DNA from: Clostridiales bacterium
Lineage (GTDB): Bacteria > Bacillota > Clostridia > Oscillospirales > Oscillospiraceae
Length of the DNA: 42,319 bases
Reading direction: 5' to 3'
Assembly (NCBI GenBank): GCA_012523085.1
Contig: JAAYJC010000066.1
Coordinates: 1 to 42,319, forward strand
How positions within the stretch are numbered: the first letter of the stretch is position 1; each line of letters starts with the position of its first letter. The notes below the pieces were generated by a model that saw nothing but the letters and a program-made list of their open reading frames with translations, made no database searches and was not told the DNA's origin. Positions 1-9,390 of the stretch are shown in pieces. A program made the position numbers and the translations under genes.

Positions 1-5
1 ATGCA

Positions 6-1760
6 ATGGCTTTCCCCGATAGTTTTTTAGATGAATTAATTGAACGAAACGAGATCACTGATGTTGTTTCTTCCTATGTCCGGATTACGCAGAAATGTTC
101 GAACCTGTTCGGCTTGTGCCCCTTTCACAATGAGAAAACACCTTCCTTTTCCGTTTCCGCTTCCAAACAGATTTATCACTGCTTTGGGTGTGGTAAGGGC
201 GGCGGTGTTATCAATTTCATTATGAACATTGAAAATCTGACTTTTCCGGATGCAGTTCAGTTTCTTGCAAACAGAGCGGGTATGACAATCCCTGAGACCG
301 GAGACGATAATTTTTCATATAAAAGGAAACGGCTTTTAGCGCTTAATCGAAGCGCTGCCCGTTATTTTAACGCTCTGCTCAAAGAAGAAGCCGGCGCTAA
401 CGCGGCCCGATATCTGAAAAAACGCAGAATCTCCAATGCGGCTGTCACGCGTTTTGGACTTGGCGCCGCTCCCGATTCCTGGGACAGCCTGATCACCGCT
501 ATGTCCGCCCAAGGCTACGAGAAGATTGAGCTGATTGAGGCAGGCCTTGCCGTTTCAAGCAGTAAAGGCAGTGTTTATGATAAATTTCGAAACAGGCTGA
601 TGTTCCCGGTCATCGATGTCAGAGGGGATGTGCTGGGTTTCGGCGGTCGTTCTCTGGGTGAGGAAGAGCCGAAATACCTCAATTCTCCCGAAACTATTAT
701 TTTCAGTAAGCGACGAATTTTGTACGGTATAAATATTGCAAAAAACACGAAGCGCCCCAATATAATCTTATGTGAAGGAAATATTGATGTGATCACACTG
801 CACCAAGCCGGCTTTGATAACGCCATAGCCTCAATGGGCACTTCGCTGACACTAGAACAAACCAGACTCATCGCCAGATACGTAAAGGAAATCATTATTT
901 GTTATGACAATGACGAGGCGGGTAAAAAAGCGACTGACCGGGCGCTGGACATGTTGAAAAATTCCGAGTTTTCTGTAAAGGTTATCACCTTGCCAGATAA
1001 GATTGTTGACGGACAAAGCAAGAAACAGGATGTTGACGACTTTATAAAATCATATGGAAAGGACGCATTTGAAAGTCTGCTTAAGAGAAGTGAAAACCAT
1101 ATTGAGTACAGCCTGCTTGCTTTACAGAGCAAGTATAACTTGAGTGAGAACGAACAGAAGGTGGCATTTATAAAGCAAGCCTGCACGCTCATTTCAAAGC
1201 TGTCAAGCCCTGTTGAGCGCGAGGTCTACGGAGCAAGAATCGCTGAAACGGCCGGTATATCCTCGGACGTTATGAAGCAGGAGATAGACAGAGCGATCAA
1301 GAGGCGGCTTGCGGCCGAAAAAAAGGCCCGTGCCCGCAGCGAAACCAGACCTGCGGTTTTGGCTCAACCGAAACAGAAATCGGTCAGATACCAGAACATT
1401 GTATCCGCTGCAGCCGAGGAAGGAATCATCCGATTGATCTTGCTGGATCCCTCTTTAATATCCGCGCTGGATATTGCACCCGAGGAATTTTCTTCACCCT
1501 TTTTGGGTAAGGTGTTCACGATTATAAAAGACAGACACAGTGAGGGCAAAAGCCTGGTCCTTGCTTCATTTGCACAGGCACTGACCGACGATGAAATGTC
1601 AAGCCTCATGCAAATCGTTGAGAAGCCCGAATCAATAGCGGAAGCAGACCGTTCCATGAAGGATTACATAGCTGTTATTAGGACGGAGAGGCTGAAAAGC
1701 ACAGCCGACCTTTTGGCAATATCAGAAAAAATGAGAGAGAGAAAAGGGTATGGAGGATAA
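6..1760 (+). CDS. dnaG: DNA primase DnaG
   Basis: Synthesises RNA primers for the replication fork, acting with the replicative helicase. The 584-residue length is normal for a bacterial primase. The N-terminal CHC2 zinc-binding domain is intact (C38, H41, C59, C62, with [11 protein letters not shown] and CFGCGKGG motifs). The catalytic core follows (FRNRLMFPV, then GFGGRSL near 211-217), and then the TOPRIM domain with catalytic E257 and D261 in CEGNIDV and the metal-binding DND at 301-303. The C-terminal third is the more divergent helicase-binding region. The ATG lies 5 bases inside the window, so its ribosome binding site and promoter are not visible. The 3' end overlaps rpoD by 11 bases, which implies translational coupling in the macromolecular synthesis operon common in Firmicutes. 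Confidence 0.97.
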   Translation: MAFPDSFLDELIERNEITDVVSSYVRITQKCSNLFGLCPFHNEKTPSFSVSASKQIYHCFGCGKGGGVINFIMNIENLTFPDAVQFLANRAGMTIPETGDDNFSYKRKRLLALNRSAARYFNALLKEEAGANAARYLKKRRISNAAVTRFGLGAAPDSWDSLITAMSAQGYEKIELIEAGLAVSSSKGSVYDKFRNRLMFPVIDVRGDVLGFGGRSLGEEEPKYLNSPETIIFSKRRILYGINIAKNTKRPNIILCEGNIDVITLHQAGFDNAIASMGTSLTLEQTRLIARYVKEIIICYDNDEAGKKATDRALDMLKNSEFSVKVITLPDKIVDGQSKKQDVDDFIKSYGKDAFESLLKRSENHIEYSLLALQSKYNLSENEQKVAFIKQACTLISKLSSPVEREVYGARIAETAGISSDVMKQEIDRAIKRRLAAEKKARARSETRPAVLAQPKQKSVRYQNIVSAAAEEGIIRLILLDPSLISALDIAPEEFSSPFLGKVFTIIKDRHSEGKSLVLASFAQALTDDEMSSLMQIVEKPESIAEADRSMKDYIAVIRTERLKSTADLLAISEKMRERKGYGG

Positions 1761-2946
1761 GAACTTGACAAAAAAACCAAAGTCTCCGGAAGGAGAGCCT
1801 GTCAGCGAAAATAAGTCCGGTGCTTTAAGCGCTATTGAGATAAGGCTCAATGAAATCATCGAAAAGGCAAAAAAGAGCGGTTCCATAACGACCAAGGAAG
1901 TCCTCGATTCGTTTGAAGAGCTGAACATAGAGCCCGAGCAAATCGACAGGATATACGAAACGCTCGATAACCTTGGCATAGAAACCGTCGATAAGGCTCT
2001 TTCGGATATTTTAACCGAGGATATTGTTCCCGCTGTTTCGGAGCTTGAGGAAATCGAGGAGCTGGCGGAAATCAGCGAGGAAGAAATCGCTAATACAGAT
2101 GCACTTGCCGAAACATTCAGCATCGATGATCCGGTCCGAATGTATCTCAAGGAAATCGGAAAGGTAGACCTGCTGACACCAGAGGAGGAAGTCGAGCTGG
2201 CGACCAAAATGGCAGAGGGTGATGAAGAATCCGGGAAACGAATGGCGGAAGCAAACCTCAGACTAGTGGTAAGCATAGCCAAACGCTATGTAGGCCGAGG
2301 TATGCTGTTTCTCGACCTGATTCAAGAAGGCAACCTCGGGCTGATTAAAGCGGTTGAGAAGTTCGACTACACAAAGGGGTACAAGTTCTCAACCTACGCG
2401 ACCTGGTGGATCAGGCAGGCCATCACGCGCTCGATAGCCGATCAGGCAAGAACCATCAGAATTCCTGTCCATATGGTAGAAACCATCAACAAAGTAATCA
2501 GGGTATCCCGCCAGCTGCTACAGGAGCTGGGCCACGATCCGTCACCGGAGGAGGTTGCCATCGAAATGAACCTCCCGGTTGAGAAAATCCGTGATATTCT
2601 GAAAATTGCTCAGGAGCCGGTATCTCTGGAAACACCGATCGGCGAGGAAGAAGACAGCCACCTTGGTGATTTCATCCCGGATGAGGATGCGTCAGAACCG
2701 GCGGAGGCTGCTGCGTTTACATTCCTACGCGAACAGCTCATGAGCGTTCTCGGCACGTTGACACCAAGAGAAGAAAAAGTCCTGCGCCTGCGTTTTGGTA
2801 TAGAGGATGGGCGTACACGAACCCTCGAGGAAGTCGGCAGGGAATTTAATGTCACCCGTGAGCGCATCCGACAGATCGAAGCCAAGGCACTGAGAAAGCT
2901 GAGGCATCCCAGCCGTTCAAAGAAGCTCAAGGATTTTTTAAACTGA
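1750..2946 (+). CDS. rpoD: Primary sigma factor RpoD (sigma-A)
   Basis: Housekeeping sigma subunit that directs RNA polymerase to -10/-35 promoters. Its 398 residues have the Firmicute sigma-A layout. A short acidic region 1.1 contains [20 protein letters not shown]. Region 1.2 begins [11 protein letters not shown]. Regions 2.1-2.4 include [37 protein letters not shown] and [19 protein letters not shown]. Region 3 follows, and region 4 has [15 protein letters not shown] and the helix-turn-helix [20 protein letters not shown]. The ATG overlaps the end of dnaG, whose coding sequence supplies the upstream AGAGAGAAAAGGG purine stretch as Shine-Dalgarno. A strong terminator follows directly. Several promoters in this window match the TTGACA/TATAAT consensus this protein should read. 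Confidence 0.97.
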   Translation: MEDKNLTKKPKSPEGEPVSENKSGALSAIEIRLNEIIEKAKKSGSITTKEVLDSFEELNIEPEQIDRIYETLDNLGIETVDKALSDILTEDIVPAVSELEEIEELAEISEEEIANTDALAETFSIDDPVRMYLKEIGKVDLLTPEEEVELATKMAEGDEESGKRMAEANLRLVVSIAKRYVGRGMLFLDLIQEGNLGLIKAVEKFDYTKGYKFSTYATWWIRQAITRSIADQARTIRIPVHMVETINKVIRVSRQLLQELGHDPSPEEVAIEMNLPVEKIRDILKIAQEPVSLETPIGEEEDSHLGDFIPDEDASEPAEAAAFTFLREQLMSVLGTLTPREEKVLRLRFGIEDGRTRTLEEVGREFNVTRERIRQIEAKALRKLRHPSRSKKLKDFLN

Positions 2947-2960
2947 ATAAACATCAAGAC

Positions 2961-3004
2961 GAGGCTGCCCTGAACCTGCAATCAGGGCAGCCTCGTTATT
3001 TTAA
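2961..3004 (+). terminator. Intrinsic terminator of dnaG-rpoD
   Basis: A perfect 13-bp stem (GAGGCTGCCCTGA at 2961-2973, complement at 2982-2994) with an 8-base loop, followed by GTTATTTT. It lies 15 bases after the rpoD stop codon. Confidence 0.9.
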
Positions 3005-3115
3005 AATCCTCTCCCAGCCAGGCATACATCATGTTTAGCACGAATTGACGCGTATGTGCCTCATATGTGATGTGTGAATATTGATGTCCAATTCGTAAAA
3101 AATAAGCACAATTGC

Positions 3116-3143
3116 TTGCGTTTCCTTTTAAATCTGCTATCAT
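3116..3143 (+). promoter_or_regulatory. Candidate promoter of the MutS-like/SPFH unit
   Basis: TTGCGT (3116-3121) and TATCAT (3138-3143) are separated by 16 bases, upstream of the first MutS-like gene. The -35 match is weak. A minimal two-codon reading frame (ATG CGA TAA, 3178-3186) with a good GGAAAGGA Shine-Dalgarno lies between this promoter and the gene. Confidence 0.4.
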
Positions 3144-3213
3144 ATAACTGTTATATATCAATGCGGAAAGGATAAAAATGCGATAAGCTTCTGCTGTTTG
3201 CATTGCGACAAAT

Positions 3214-4665
3214 ATGAATTATCCAAGCCTGCTGTATACCAAAGAATCATCCTGCGACAAGTTCGATCCGACTGTTTTTGAGGATTTAAAGCTGACTTTG
3301 CTTTTAAGTGAAGAAGCGATAAATGCAATGATGACCCCATGTCACCCCGACGATATTCCGGTGCGTCAGGAACTTTTCAGGCTTTTGCAATCAACAAAAG
3401 TAAGAGAAATATTTAAGAAACTGGCCGAAATTGCCGAGACAATACACCGCCTTTCCGGTGCTTATAAGGCAGCCCGGTGTGACAATGAACGGAATTTCAT
3501 TTTTGTCAATCTGATCGGGTCCGTTACTTCCTTTTATCACCATGCGTCCGAACTTAGCGGTGAGGGATCACTTTGCGGCCGTTTTAAGGATTATTTTCTA
3601 CGTAATTCCTCCACAACTGAGTATAAACGGCTCTTGGCAGAAACCGATAAACTGCTGCTTATGAATGAGAAAGTGCGCGTTAACAGCTTCAAAATGCTTG
3701 GCGAGGACCTGTACATACGTCCGGAGGACGACAGGCCGATTGTCGCCCGTCTTTTAAAATGCGCAATTGACCTTGGGCTAAAGGATTCACGAGAAACAAG
3801 AGACGTATCCATCAAGCTTGATCCACGGCTAATTAACGCGATTGCTGCCATGAATCCGATAGAATTCACGGCTTTCAAGGAATTCTACAATGAGTTCAAA
3901 GGTTTTTTTCATAAAGAGATAATAGCTTATCGTTCTGAACTCAATTTTTACCTTGAAATCTCCGAGATCTTTGATAAAGTCCGCAGCTTCGGGATTCCGA
4001 TCTGTTGGCCCAAAGCTGCAAAGGAGAAAAAATTTTCCGCCCAAGGGCTCAGGGATCTGTCTCTGCTTGCTAAAAACGAGAGGAATATCGTGCCGAACGA
4101 TATTCTATTCGATGCGGAAGAACCATTCTTCTATCTGACAGGCGCTAACGGCGGCGGTAAAACCACCTATCTGCGGTCAGTCGGAATTGCGGCAGTATTA
4201 TTTCTGACCGGCTGCCCGATCCCTTGTGAAACCGCAGAAATATATCCGCTCAACTGCGTATATACGCATTTTCCGCGCGACGAAAGATTTGAAGGTGAGG
4301 GCCGCTTTGCCGATGAGGAGAACAGAGTCAATGAAATCCTCAGGTCGCACGCCGGTAATTCCCTCGTGCTGTTGAACGAAACCTATTCCACAACCAGCGA
4401 AGAGCTTGCATTGAAGCTGACGGCCGAGCTTGCCGAGACGATATACGACAGCGGAAGTATGGGTATTTATATTACGCATCAGCACGGCATCGGTGCTTCG
4501 AAAATCCCGTTTCTAAGCGTCATCATAGACGAGAGCGCGGAGAATAGAAGAACATATAAAATCGCAAGGTACCGCGGCGCGTCCGGTTCTTACGCTTTTG
4601 ATATTTTGAAAAAATATAACCTTACGGAAAAAGCGTTGAAAAATCGGTTTCCTGTGCAAAGTTAA
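3214..4665 (+). CDS. MutS-like ATPase, tandem copy 1
   Basis: A 483-residue protein with a helical N-terminal two-thirds, resembling the lever/clamp part of MutS, and a C-terminal MutS-type ABC ATPase. Walker A is GANGGGKTT (residues 310-318). The Walker B segment is SLVLLNETYSTTS, with N388-E389 where MutS normally has Asp-Glu. A downstream ITHQH matches the H-loop region. No mismatch-recognition domain (Phe-X-Glu) and no connector domain are present, so this is not canonical MutS. The chosen ATG has no clear Shine-Dalgarno, but its N-terminus (MNYPSLLYTKE) lines up with that of the next gene (MKFSLLYKHYN), which supports the start. Function is unknown. DNA junction or branched-DNA binding as a heterodimer with copy 2 is only an inference. 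Confidence 0.85.
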   Translation: MNYPSLLYTKESSCDKFDPTVFEDLKLTLLLSEEAINAMMTPCHPDDIPVRQELFRLLQSTKVREIFKKLAEIAETIHRLSGAYKAARCDNERNFIFVNLIGSVTSFYHHASELSGEGSLCGRFKDYFLRNSSTTEYKRLLAETDKLLLMNEKVRVNSFKMLGEDLYIRPEDDRPIVARLLKCAIDLGLKDSRETRDVSIKLDPRLINAIAAMNPIEFTAFKEFYNEFKGFFHKEIIAYRSELNFYLEISEIFDKVRSFGIPICWPKAAKEKKFSAQGLRDLSLLAKNERNIVPNDILFDAEEPFFYLTGANGGGKTTYLRSVGIAAVLFLTGCPIPCETAEIYPLNCVYTHFPRDERFEGEGRFADEENRVNEILRSHAGNSLVLLNETYSTTSEELALKLTAELAETIYDSGSMGIYITHQHGIGASKIPFLSVIIDESAENRRTYKIARYRGASGSYAFDILKKYNLTEKALKNRFPVQS

Positions 4666-4727
4666 TGCGATAATTTCAATAACATACCGGACAAAGCATA
4701 ATGCCGCATTAAGAATGGAGATTGCGC

Positions 4728-6254
4728 ATGAAATTCAGCTTGCTATATAAACATTACAATGAAGATGTAAAAGAGCCGGATGAACCTTTATCGGAACACA
4801 TGAGTAATACGCTCTACGATCTTTCCATAGATAAGGCAGTCGATTATTTTTGCCGAAACAAAGAGAGCTATACGTATTTTCTTGAAGTGCTCAAAATTCC
4901 GCTCAAGACGGCTGACGAAATCAAATACCGTCAGGATATTTTGATGGACTTCATTTCATTGCCGAAGCTTCTGGATGATCTTCGGTTAATTTTCAAAAGC
5001 TATGATTCTCTGCAATCGGATTGGCATGAAATGCACTCCTCCATTTATATGTACGGGGTACCCAGTACATCCCGCGGCATTCTGGACAGCACATATGACT
5101 CACTAAAAATTACAGCGGGTTTTGCGCGGAACACCGTTTCTTATTTTCGTTCAATCCAAGATGCAATCGAAAAGTACGAAGTGAAGTCCGAAGGGCTTCT
5201 AGGTATCAAGGCCTTTTGCGCCGAAATGTCCGAAAACGAATCACTGGATGAGATTTCGCAGATCGCATCCTACTTTTTACGTGATACGATTGACGCTTAT
5301 GAATTCAAGGTGCGCACGCTGACAGATGATACGCTGACAATCCGGTCTTCCAGCTTGACAGAGACCGTCGAACTAGAAAACCGGTCGTTGGGTAACTCGA
5401 TTAAAAAGCTGTTTGGTTCAATCGGAAAAAACAAATCTGCTACGGACGATATACCCGAAATCGATATGGGTGAGTTTCATCTCGAAGATGCCAGAAGCAT
5501 TCTAAGCGAGGCGCTTTATGAGCTCTACACTGTTTTAAGCGGCATTACAGGCCATATATACGAATTTTTCCGCGGTCTTTCCGGCGAACTGTCCTTTTAT
5601 GACACGGGCTTGAAGTATTGTCGGTTTCTATCCTCCGCCCAGCTTCCTATGTGCCTGCCACACATGCTTCCTCCAGAAGAAAACATGTTCAAGGCTAATG
5701 AGCTATACGACATGCAGTTGATTCTGGAAGGTTTAACAAATGAGAAAATCGTTTTAAATAATATCCGCATCGAAAAGAAAACGGAAGGCTTGCTGTTCAG
5801 GGGTCCGAACACTTCGGGCAAGACCGCTCTGCTCCGGGCAATCGGTACAGCTCAGATTTTCGCCCAGGCCGGTCTTCCGGTTTGCGCCTCTGCCGCCAGC
5901 ATGAGTATCCGAAACGCGGTTTTTACACAGTTTTCTTCTTCAGAGAAGGAATTCAACGCCGGTGATGTTGCCGGACGGTTTGAAGGAGAGGTTCAGGAAG
6001 TAGCCGGAATACTGGATGACCTTGTTCCCTACTCTTTGATTTTGCTTAACGAAACCTTTCAAACGACATCTTACGCGGAGGGCGCACAGGGTATTGCGCA
6101 CATTCTTGAAGTCCTGCCAAACACCTCAGCGAAGTACGTTTTTGTCACCAGACTCACGCAGCTTTTCGACTGGTTCGACCCCGCTAAAGTCAGCATGATG
6201 GAATTCGGCGGTTCCGGAGATAATGCGTATAAAATCGCAATGATCGAAAGGTAA
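4728..6254 (+). CDS. MutS-like ATPase, tandem copy 2
   Basis: A 508-residue paralogue of the preceding gene, 62 bases downstream. Start ATG 4728 is chosen over an in-frame TTG two codons earlier because GGAG lies 7 bases upstream of it. The long helical N-terminal region is followed by the ATPase domain, with Walker A GPNTSGKT (359-366) and Walker B SLILLNETFQTTS, again Asn-Glu instead of Asp-Glu. No mismatch-binding or nuclease (Smr) domain is visible, so it is neither MutS1 nor MutS2. Its low overall similarity to copy 1 despite the shared motifs fits two specialised subunits of one heteromer. The third gene of the unit is an SPFH protein 27 bases downstream. Confidence 0.85.
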   Translation: MKFSLLYKHYNEDVKEPDEPLSEHMSNTLYDLSIDKAVDYFCRNKESYTYFLEVLKIPLKTADEIKYRQDILMDFISLPKLLDDLRLIFKSYDSLQSDWHEMHSSIYMYGVPSTSRGILDSTYDSLKITAGFARNTVSYFRSIQDAIEKYEVKSEGLLGIKAFCAEMSENESLDEISQIASYFLRDTIDAYEFKVRTLTDDTLTIRSSSLTETVELENRSLGNSIKKLFGSIGKNKSATDDIPEIDMGEFHLEDARSILSEALYELYTVLSGITGHIYEFFRGLSGELSFYDTGLKYCRFLSSAQLPMCLPHMLPPEENMFKANELYDMQLILEGLTNEKIVLNNIRIEKKTEGLLFRGPNTSGKTALLRAIGTAQIFAQAGLPVCASAASMSIRNAVFTQFSSSEKEFNAGDVAGRFEGEVQEVAGILDDLVPYSLILLNETFQTTSYAEGAQGIAHILEVLPNTSAKYVFVTRLTQLFDWFDPAKVSMMEFGGSGDNAYKIAMIER

Positions 6255-6281
6255 ACCGATTTAGATAAGGAGAGAAATACT

Positions 6282-7262
6282 ATGACTTGGATATTTTTTG
6301 CAATTGCCGGAGCTGCTGCCGTGCTGATCGCAACCGGTTTCAGTTATAACAGAAGAGAAGTGACGGACAGATCGGGAAACGCCTCAATCAGAACGCAAAG
6401 GCAATGGAAGGTCAACAAGAAGTCTTATTTTGCTTTGCTTCCGCTTTTGCTTATTCTCGGCGGCTGTATTGCGGCGGTCCCCGCCGGGCACACCGGCGTA
6501 CTATTAACTTTCGGCAGGGTGGAAAGCAATGTGCTGGCCGAGGGTATAAACTTTAAGCTGCCGTACCAGCAGGTAGTCAACATCGATAACAGGGTCCAGA
6601 AGGAACCCATTCTTCTTGAGGCTTTCAGTTCGGACATCCAGCAGACTGATGTCTCCGCGTCAATTAACTTCACGATTGATAAAACCCAATCGCAGAACCT
6701 GTACCGGAATGTCGGTGTCAGCTATTTTCAAACAGTCATATATCCGAGAGTCCTTGAAAACGTTAAACTCGTGTTTTCAAACTATACAGCGGAGGGCCTG
6801 ATTGGCATGCGAACCGAGCTCTCAAATCTCGTCAAGACTCTTATGATAGAGGACATGAATGAATACGGTATTCAAATCATTGACATCAACATTGAGGATA
6901 TTGACTTTACCCAAACCTTCACCGACGCAGTCGAGGCAAAACAAGTCGCGCAGCAGGATAAGCTAACCACACAGACCAAACAGGAATCCGAGATCATTAT
7001 CGCTCAGGCGGAAGCGGAGAAAAAGGTCATAGCGGCAAATGCGGAAGCCGAAACAGCCAGAATAGCCGCTGACGCTGATGCTTATACAGTGGAAGTCAGG
7101 GCAAATGCCGAGGCCGAAGCCAATCTCGCCATTGCCGCATCAATCACAGAAGCTTTGATTGAGTACAACAAAATCCATCAGTGGAACGGAACCGTTCCCG
7201 ACGTTCAGATTGGCAGCGGCGAAAGCGTCTATCCGGTCATCAACCTTCCGGAAAGTGACTAA
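6282..7262 (+). CDS. SPFH/prohibitin-family membrane protein
   Basis: A 326-residue protein with two N-terminal hydrophobic segments (about residues 2-20 and 48-68). An SPFH/band-7 domain follows (AGHTGVLLTFGRV, GINFKLPYQQVVNIDNRVQ, QTDVSASINFTIDK). A long Ala/Glu-rich coiled coil (QAEAEKKVIAANAEAETARIA) comes next, then a short C-terminal tail. Family members form ring-shaped oligomeric membrane scaffolds that often recruit proteases or organise membrane domains. A good Shine-Dalgarno (AAGGAGAG) sits before the ATG. It is the last gene of the MutS-like unit and ends at a strong terminator. Cotranscription with two MutS-like ATPases is unusual and gives no established function. Confidence 0.88.
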   Translation: MTWIFFAIAGAAAVLIATGFSYNRREVTDRSGNASIRTQRQWKVNKKSYFALLPLLLILGGCIAAVPAGHTGVLLTFGRVESNVLAEGINFKLPYQQVVNIDNRVQKEPILLEAFSSDIQQTDVSASINFTIDKTQSQNLYRNVGVSYFQTVIYPRVLENVKLVFSNYTAEGLIGMRTELSNLVKTLMIEDMNEYGIQIIDINIEDIDFTQTFTDAVEAKQVAQQDKLTTQTKQESEIIIAQAEAEKKVIAANAEAETARIAADADAYTVEVRANAEAEANLAIAASITEALIEYNKIHQWNGTVPDVQIGSGESVYPVINLPESD

Positions 7263-7272
7263 ATGCTGCACA

Positions 7273-7319
7273 AAACTGCAGCAAACGATGCTTCGGTAAT
7301 CGTTTGCTGCAGTTTTTTT
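7273..7319. terminator. Bidirectional terminator between SPFH gene and recG
   Basis: A perfect 17-bp stem (7273-7289 with 7299-7315, core CTGCAGCAAACGAT) around a 9-base loop. Seven T follow on the plus strand and TTTTG on the minus strand. It sits between convergent genes and can end both units. Confidence 0.9.
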
Positions 7320-7323
7320 GCAT

Positions 7324-9390
7324 TCAATTAAGTCCGATTTCGAATAGCTCAGAAACCCTTTGCTGAAGTGCGGCGTTCTCCGGTTTTTTCAGCTCCGGAT
7401 CATCCCTTAGCAGCAACCGGGCAGCATTCTGAGCGGTATCCAGTATATCCATATCGCAGCTGAGATCAGCAAGCTTCATTTCCGGCAGCCCGTGCTGACG
7501 CGATCCAAAAAAATCGCCCGGTCCGCGAATTTTCAAATCTTCCTCCGCTATTTTAAAGCCGTCGTTCGTATCGCACAAAACCTTGAGCCGTGCAGCGGCT
7601 TCCCGGCTTGATGAGCCGTTGAACAGCACGCAGTAGGACTTATGATCTCCTCTGCCTACGCGCCCCCTCAGTTGGTGAAGCTGGCTGAGACCGAAGCGTT
7701 CCGCGTTTTCAATGATCATCAAGGCTGCGTTGGGAATGTCGACACCGACCTCAATGACTGTTGTGGAAACCAGAATATCGATATTCCCATCCGCAAATGC
7801 CGCCATAACCGCTTCTTTTTCTTCGGCTTTCATTTTCCCGTGCAGATGCTTAACGCGCAAGTGCGGAAAAACCTCTGTTTTAAGCTTTTCGGCATATTCG
7901 AGCGTTGATTTTATATCGAGCGTCTCACTCTCTTCGATCATCGGGCATACGATAAACACCTGCCTGCCCTCTGAGACAAGCCTTTCGGCAAATCTGTTGA
8001 TTCTCCTTCGCATCGTTTCGTCCACCAAATAGGTGTCTACCTTCTGCCGACCGGGCGGCAGCTCGTCGATGATCGAAATGTCCAAATCCCCGTAAATGAT
8101 CAGCGCCAGCGTCCGTGGAATCGGTGTGGCGGACATGACCAGCACATGGGGACGATTCCCCTTTTCCGATAAGGCAGCCCGCTGCCTTACGCCGAATCTG
8201 TGCTGTTCATCCGTTACGACCAGCGCAAGGTGCTTGAACTCCACGCCTTCGGATAATATCGCATGCGTCCCGACGACAAGGTCCGCTTTCCCGTTTTTTA
8301 ACATTTCATATGCTTGATTTTTTGCCCTCGCGCTCATGCTGCCTGTCAACAAAATCGTGTGAATGCCGAACGGTAAGAGCATTTTAGAGAGCGTATGATA
8401 ATGCTGTTCAGCCAGAATCTCGGTCGGGGCCATAAAAGCCGATTGCAGGCCGCTTTGGTGCGCAAACCAGATTGCGCCCGCTGCGACTGCCGTTTTACCC
8501 GATCCGACATCGCCTTGAACCAGTCTGTTCATGGCCTTTCCCGATACCATATCTTCCATTGCCTGTTTAAGCGCCCTTTTCTGCGCACCGGTCGGTTCAA
8601 ACGGCAGGCTCTTCCGGAAAGTATCGGAGGAAGCGCCGCTGAGCACATAGCCCGCATTTTTCCCCTCCTGCTTTTTCATCATCCCCAGCGCGCAGGAGAG
8701 CACGAAAAGCTCCTCGAAAATCAATCTTCGCCGGGATAAAGACAGGGCTTCGCCGCTTTCGGGAAAGTGTATATTTTTATAGGCAAAGCCCGCGCCGGCA
8801 AGATTATACTTTTGAAGGATATCCATCGGTAATATCTCCGGAAAATCATCGCCGATCGCATCAAACGCCTGCGTGATCGCCTTGACGATTATTTTCTGCG
8901 TAATACCCGCCGTCAGTCTGTATATCGGCATAATGCGGCCTGTTACTTGGCCGGCACTCTGCTCCGGCTCAAAGATCGGGTTGGTCATAGACACAAATGA
9001 CGCGTTTTTCACAACCTTGCCATAAAAGAAATAAACGCAGTTTTGTTTGATTGAATCCTTTACATAGCTTTGGTTAAAATAAGTTACGTCACATGCGCCA
9101 CTATTATCCGCTATTCGGAACTTGACAAGGTCCATTCCTTTACGTATTCTATTCAGTCTCGGCGGCGTGATTACATATGCTGAAACCAAGGCCTCCTCGC
9201 CATCCATTACTTCCGAGATCATTTTTACGACACTTCTGTCCTCATAAGTGCGCGGGAAAAAAGACAAAAGATCCCGGAAGGTATAAATGCCCAATTTCGA
9301 TAGGCTTTTTGCCCTCTGTTCCCCTATGCCTCTTATATAGCGTATGCTTTTGTTCAGTTGTCCGGCCATGTCAGTACCGTTCCTGATCAT
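7324..9390 (-). CDS. recG: ATP-dependent DNA helicase RecG
   Basis: Branch-migrating helicase that processes stalled forks and Holliday junctions. It has 688 residues, normal for RecG. The N-terminal wedge/OB region begins GIGEQRAKSLSKLGI. Walker A is GDVGSGKT at 293-300, the DEAD-like box is DEQH in VTDEQHRFGVRQR, followed by motif III MSATPIPRTLAL. The C-terminal helicase motifs are STTVIEVGVDIPNA and QLHQLRGRVGRG. The listed ATG overlaps the mtnA stop as ATGA, implying coupling. An internal ATG at 9369 (MAGQLNKS) with AGGA 11 bases upstream is an equally plausible start. The unit ends in the bidirectional terminator just downstream. Confidence 0.96.
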   Translation of the reverse strand: MIRNGTDMAGQLNKSIRYIRGIGEQRAKSLSKLGIYTFRDLLSFFPRTYEDRSVVKMISEVMDGEEALVSAYVITPPRLNRIRKGMDLVKFRIADNSGACDVTYFNQSYVKDSIKQNCVYFFYGKVVKNASFVSMTNPIFEPEQSAGQVTGRIMPIYRLTAGITQKIIVKAITQAFDAIGDDFPEILPMDILQKYNLAGAGFAYKNIHFPESGEALSLSRRRLIFEELFVLSCALGMMKKQEGKNAGYVLSGASSDTFRKSLPFEPTGAQKRALKQAMEDMVSGKAMNRLVQGDVGSGKTAVAAGAIWFAHQSGLQSAFMAPTEILAEQHYHTLSKMLLPFGIHTILLTGSMSARAKNQAYEMLKNGKADLVVGTHAILSEGVEFKHLALVVTDEQHRFGVRQRAALSEKGNRPHVLVMSATPIPRTLALIIYGDLDISIIDELPPGRQKVDTYLVDETMRRRINRFAERLVSEGRQVFIVCPMIEESETLDIKSTLEYAEKLKTEVFPHLRVKHLHGKMKAEEKEAVMAAFADGNIDILVSTTVIEVGVDIPNAALMIIENAERFGLSQLHQLRGRVGRGDHKSYCVLFNGSSSREAAARLKVLCDTNDGFKIAEEDLKIRGPGDFFGSRQHGLPEMKLADLSCDMDILDTAQNAARLLLRDDPELKKPENAALQQRVSELFEIGLN

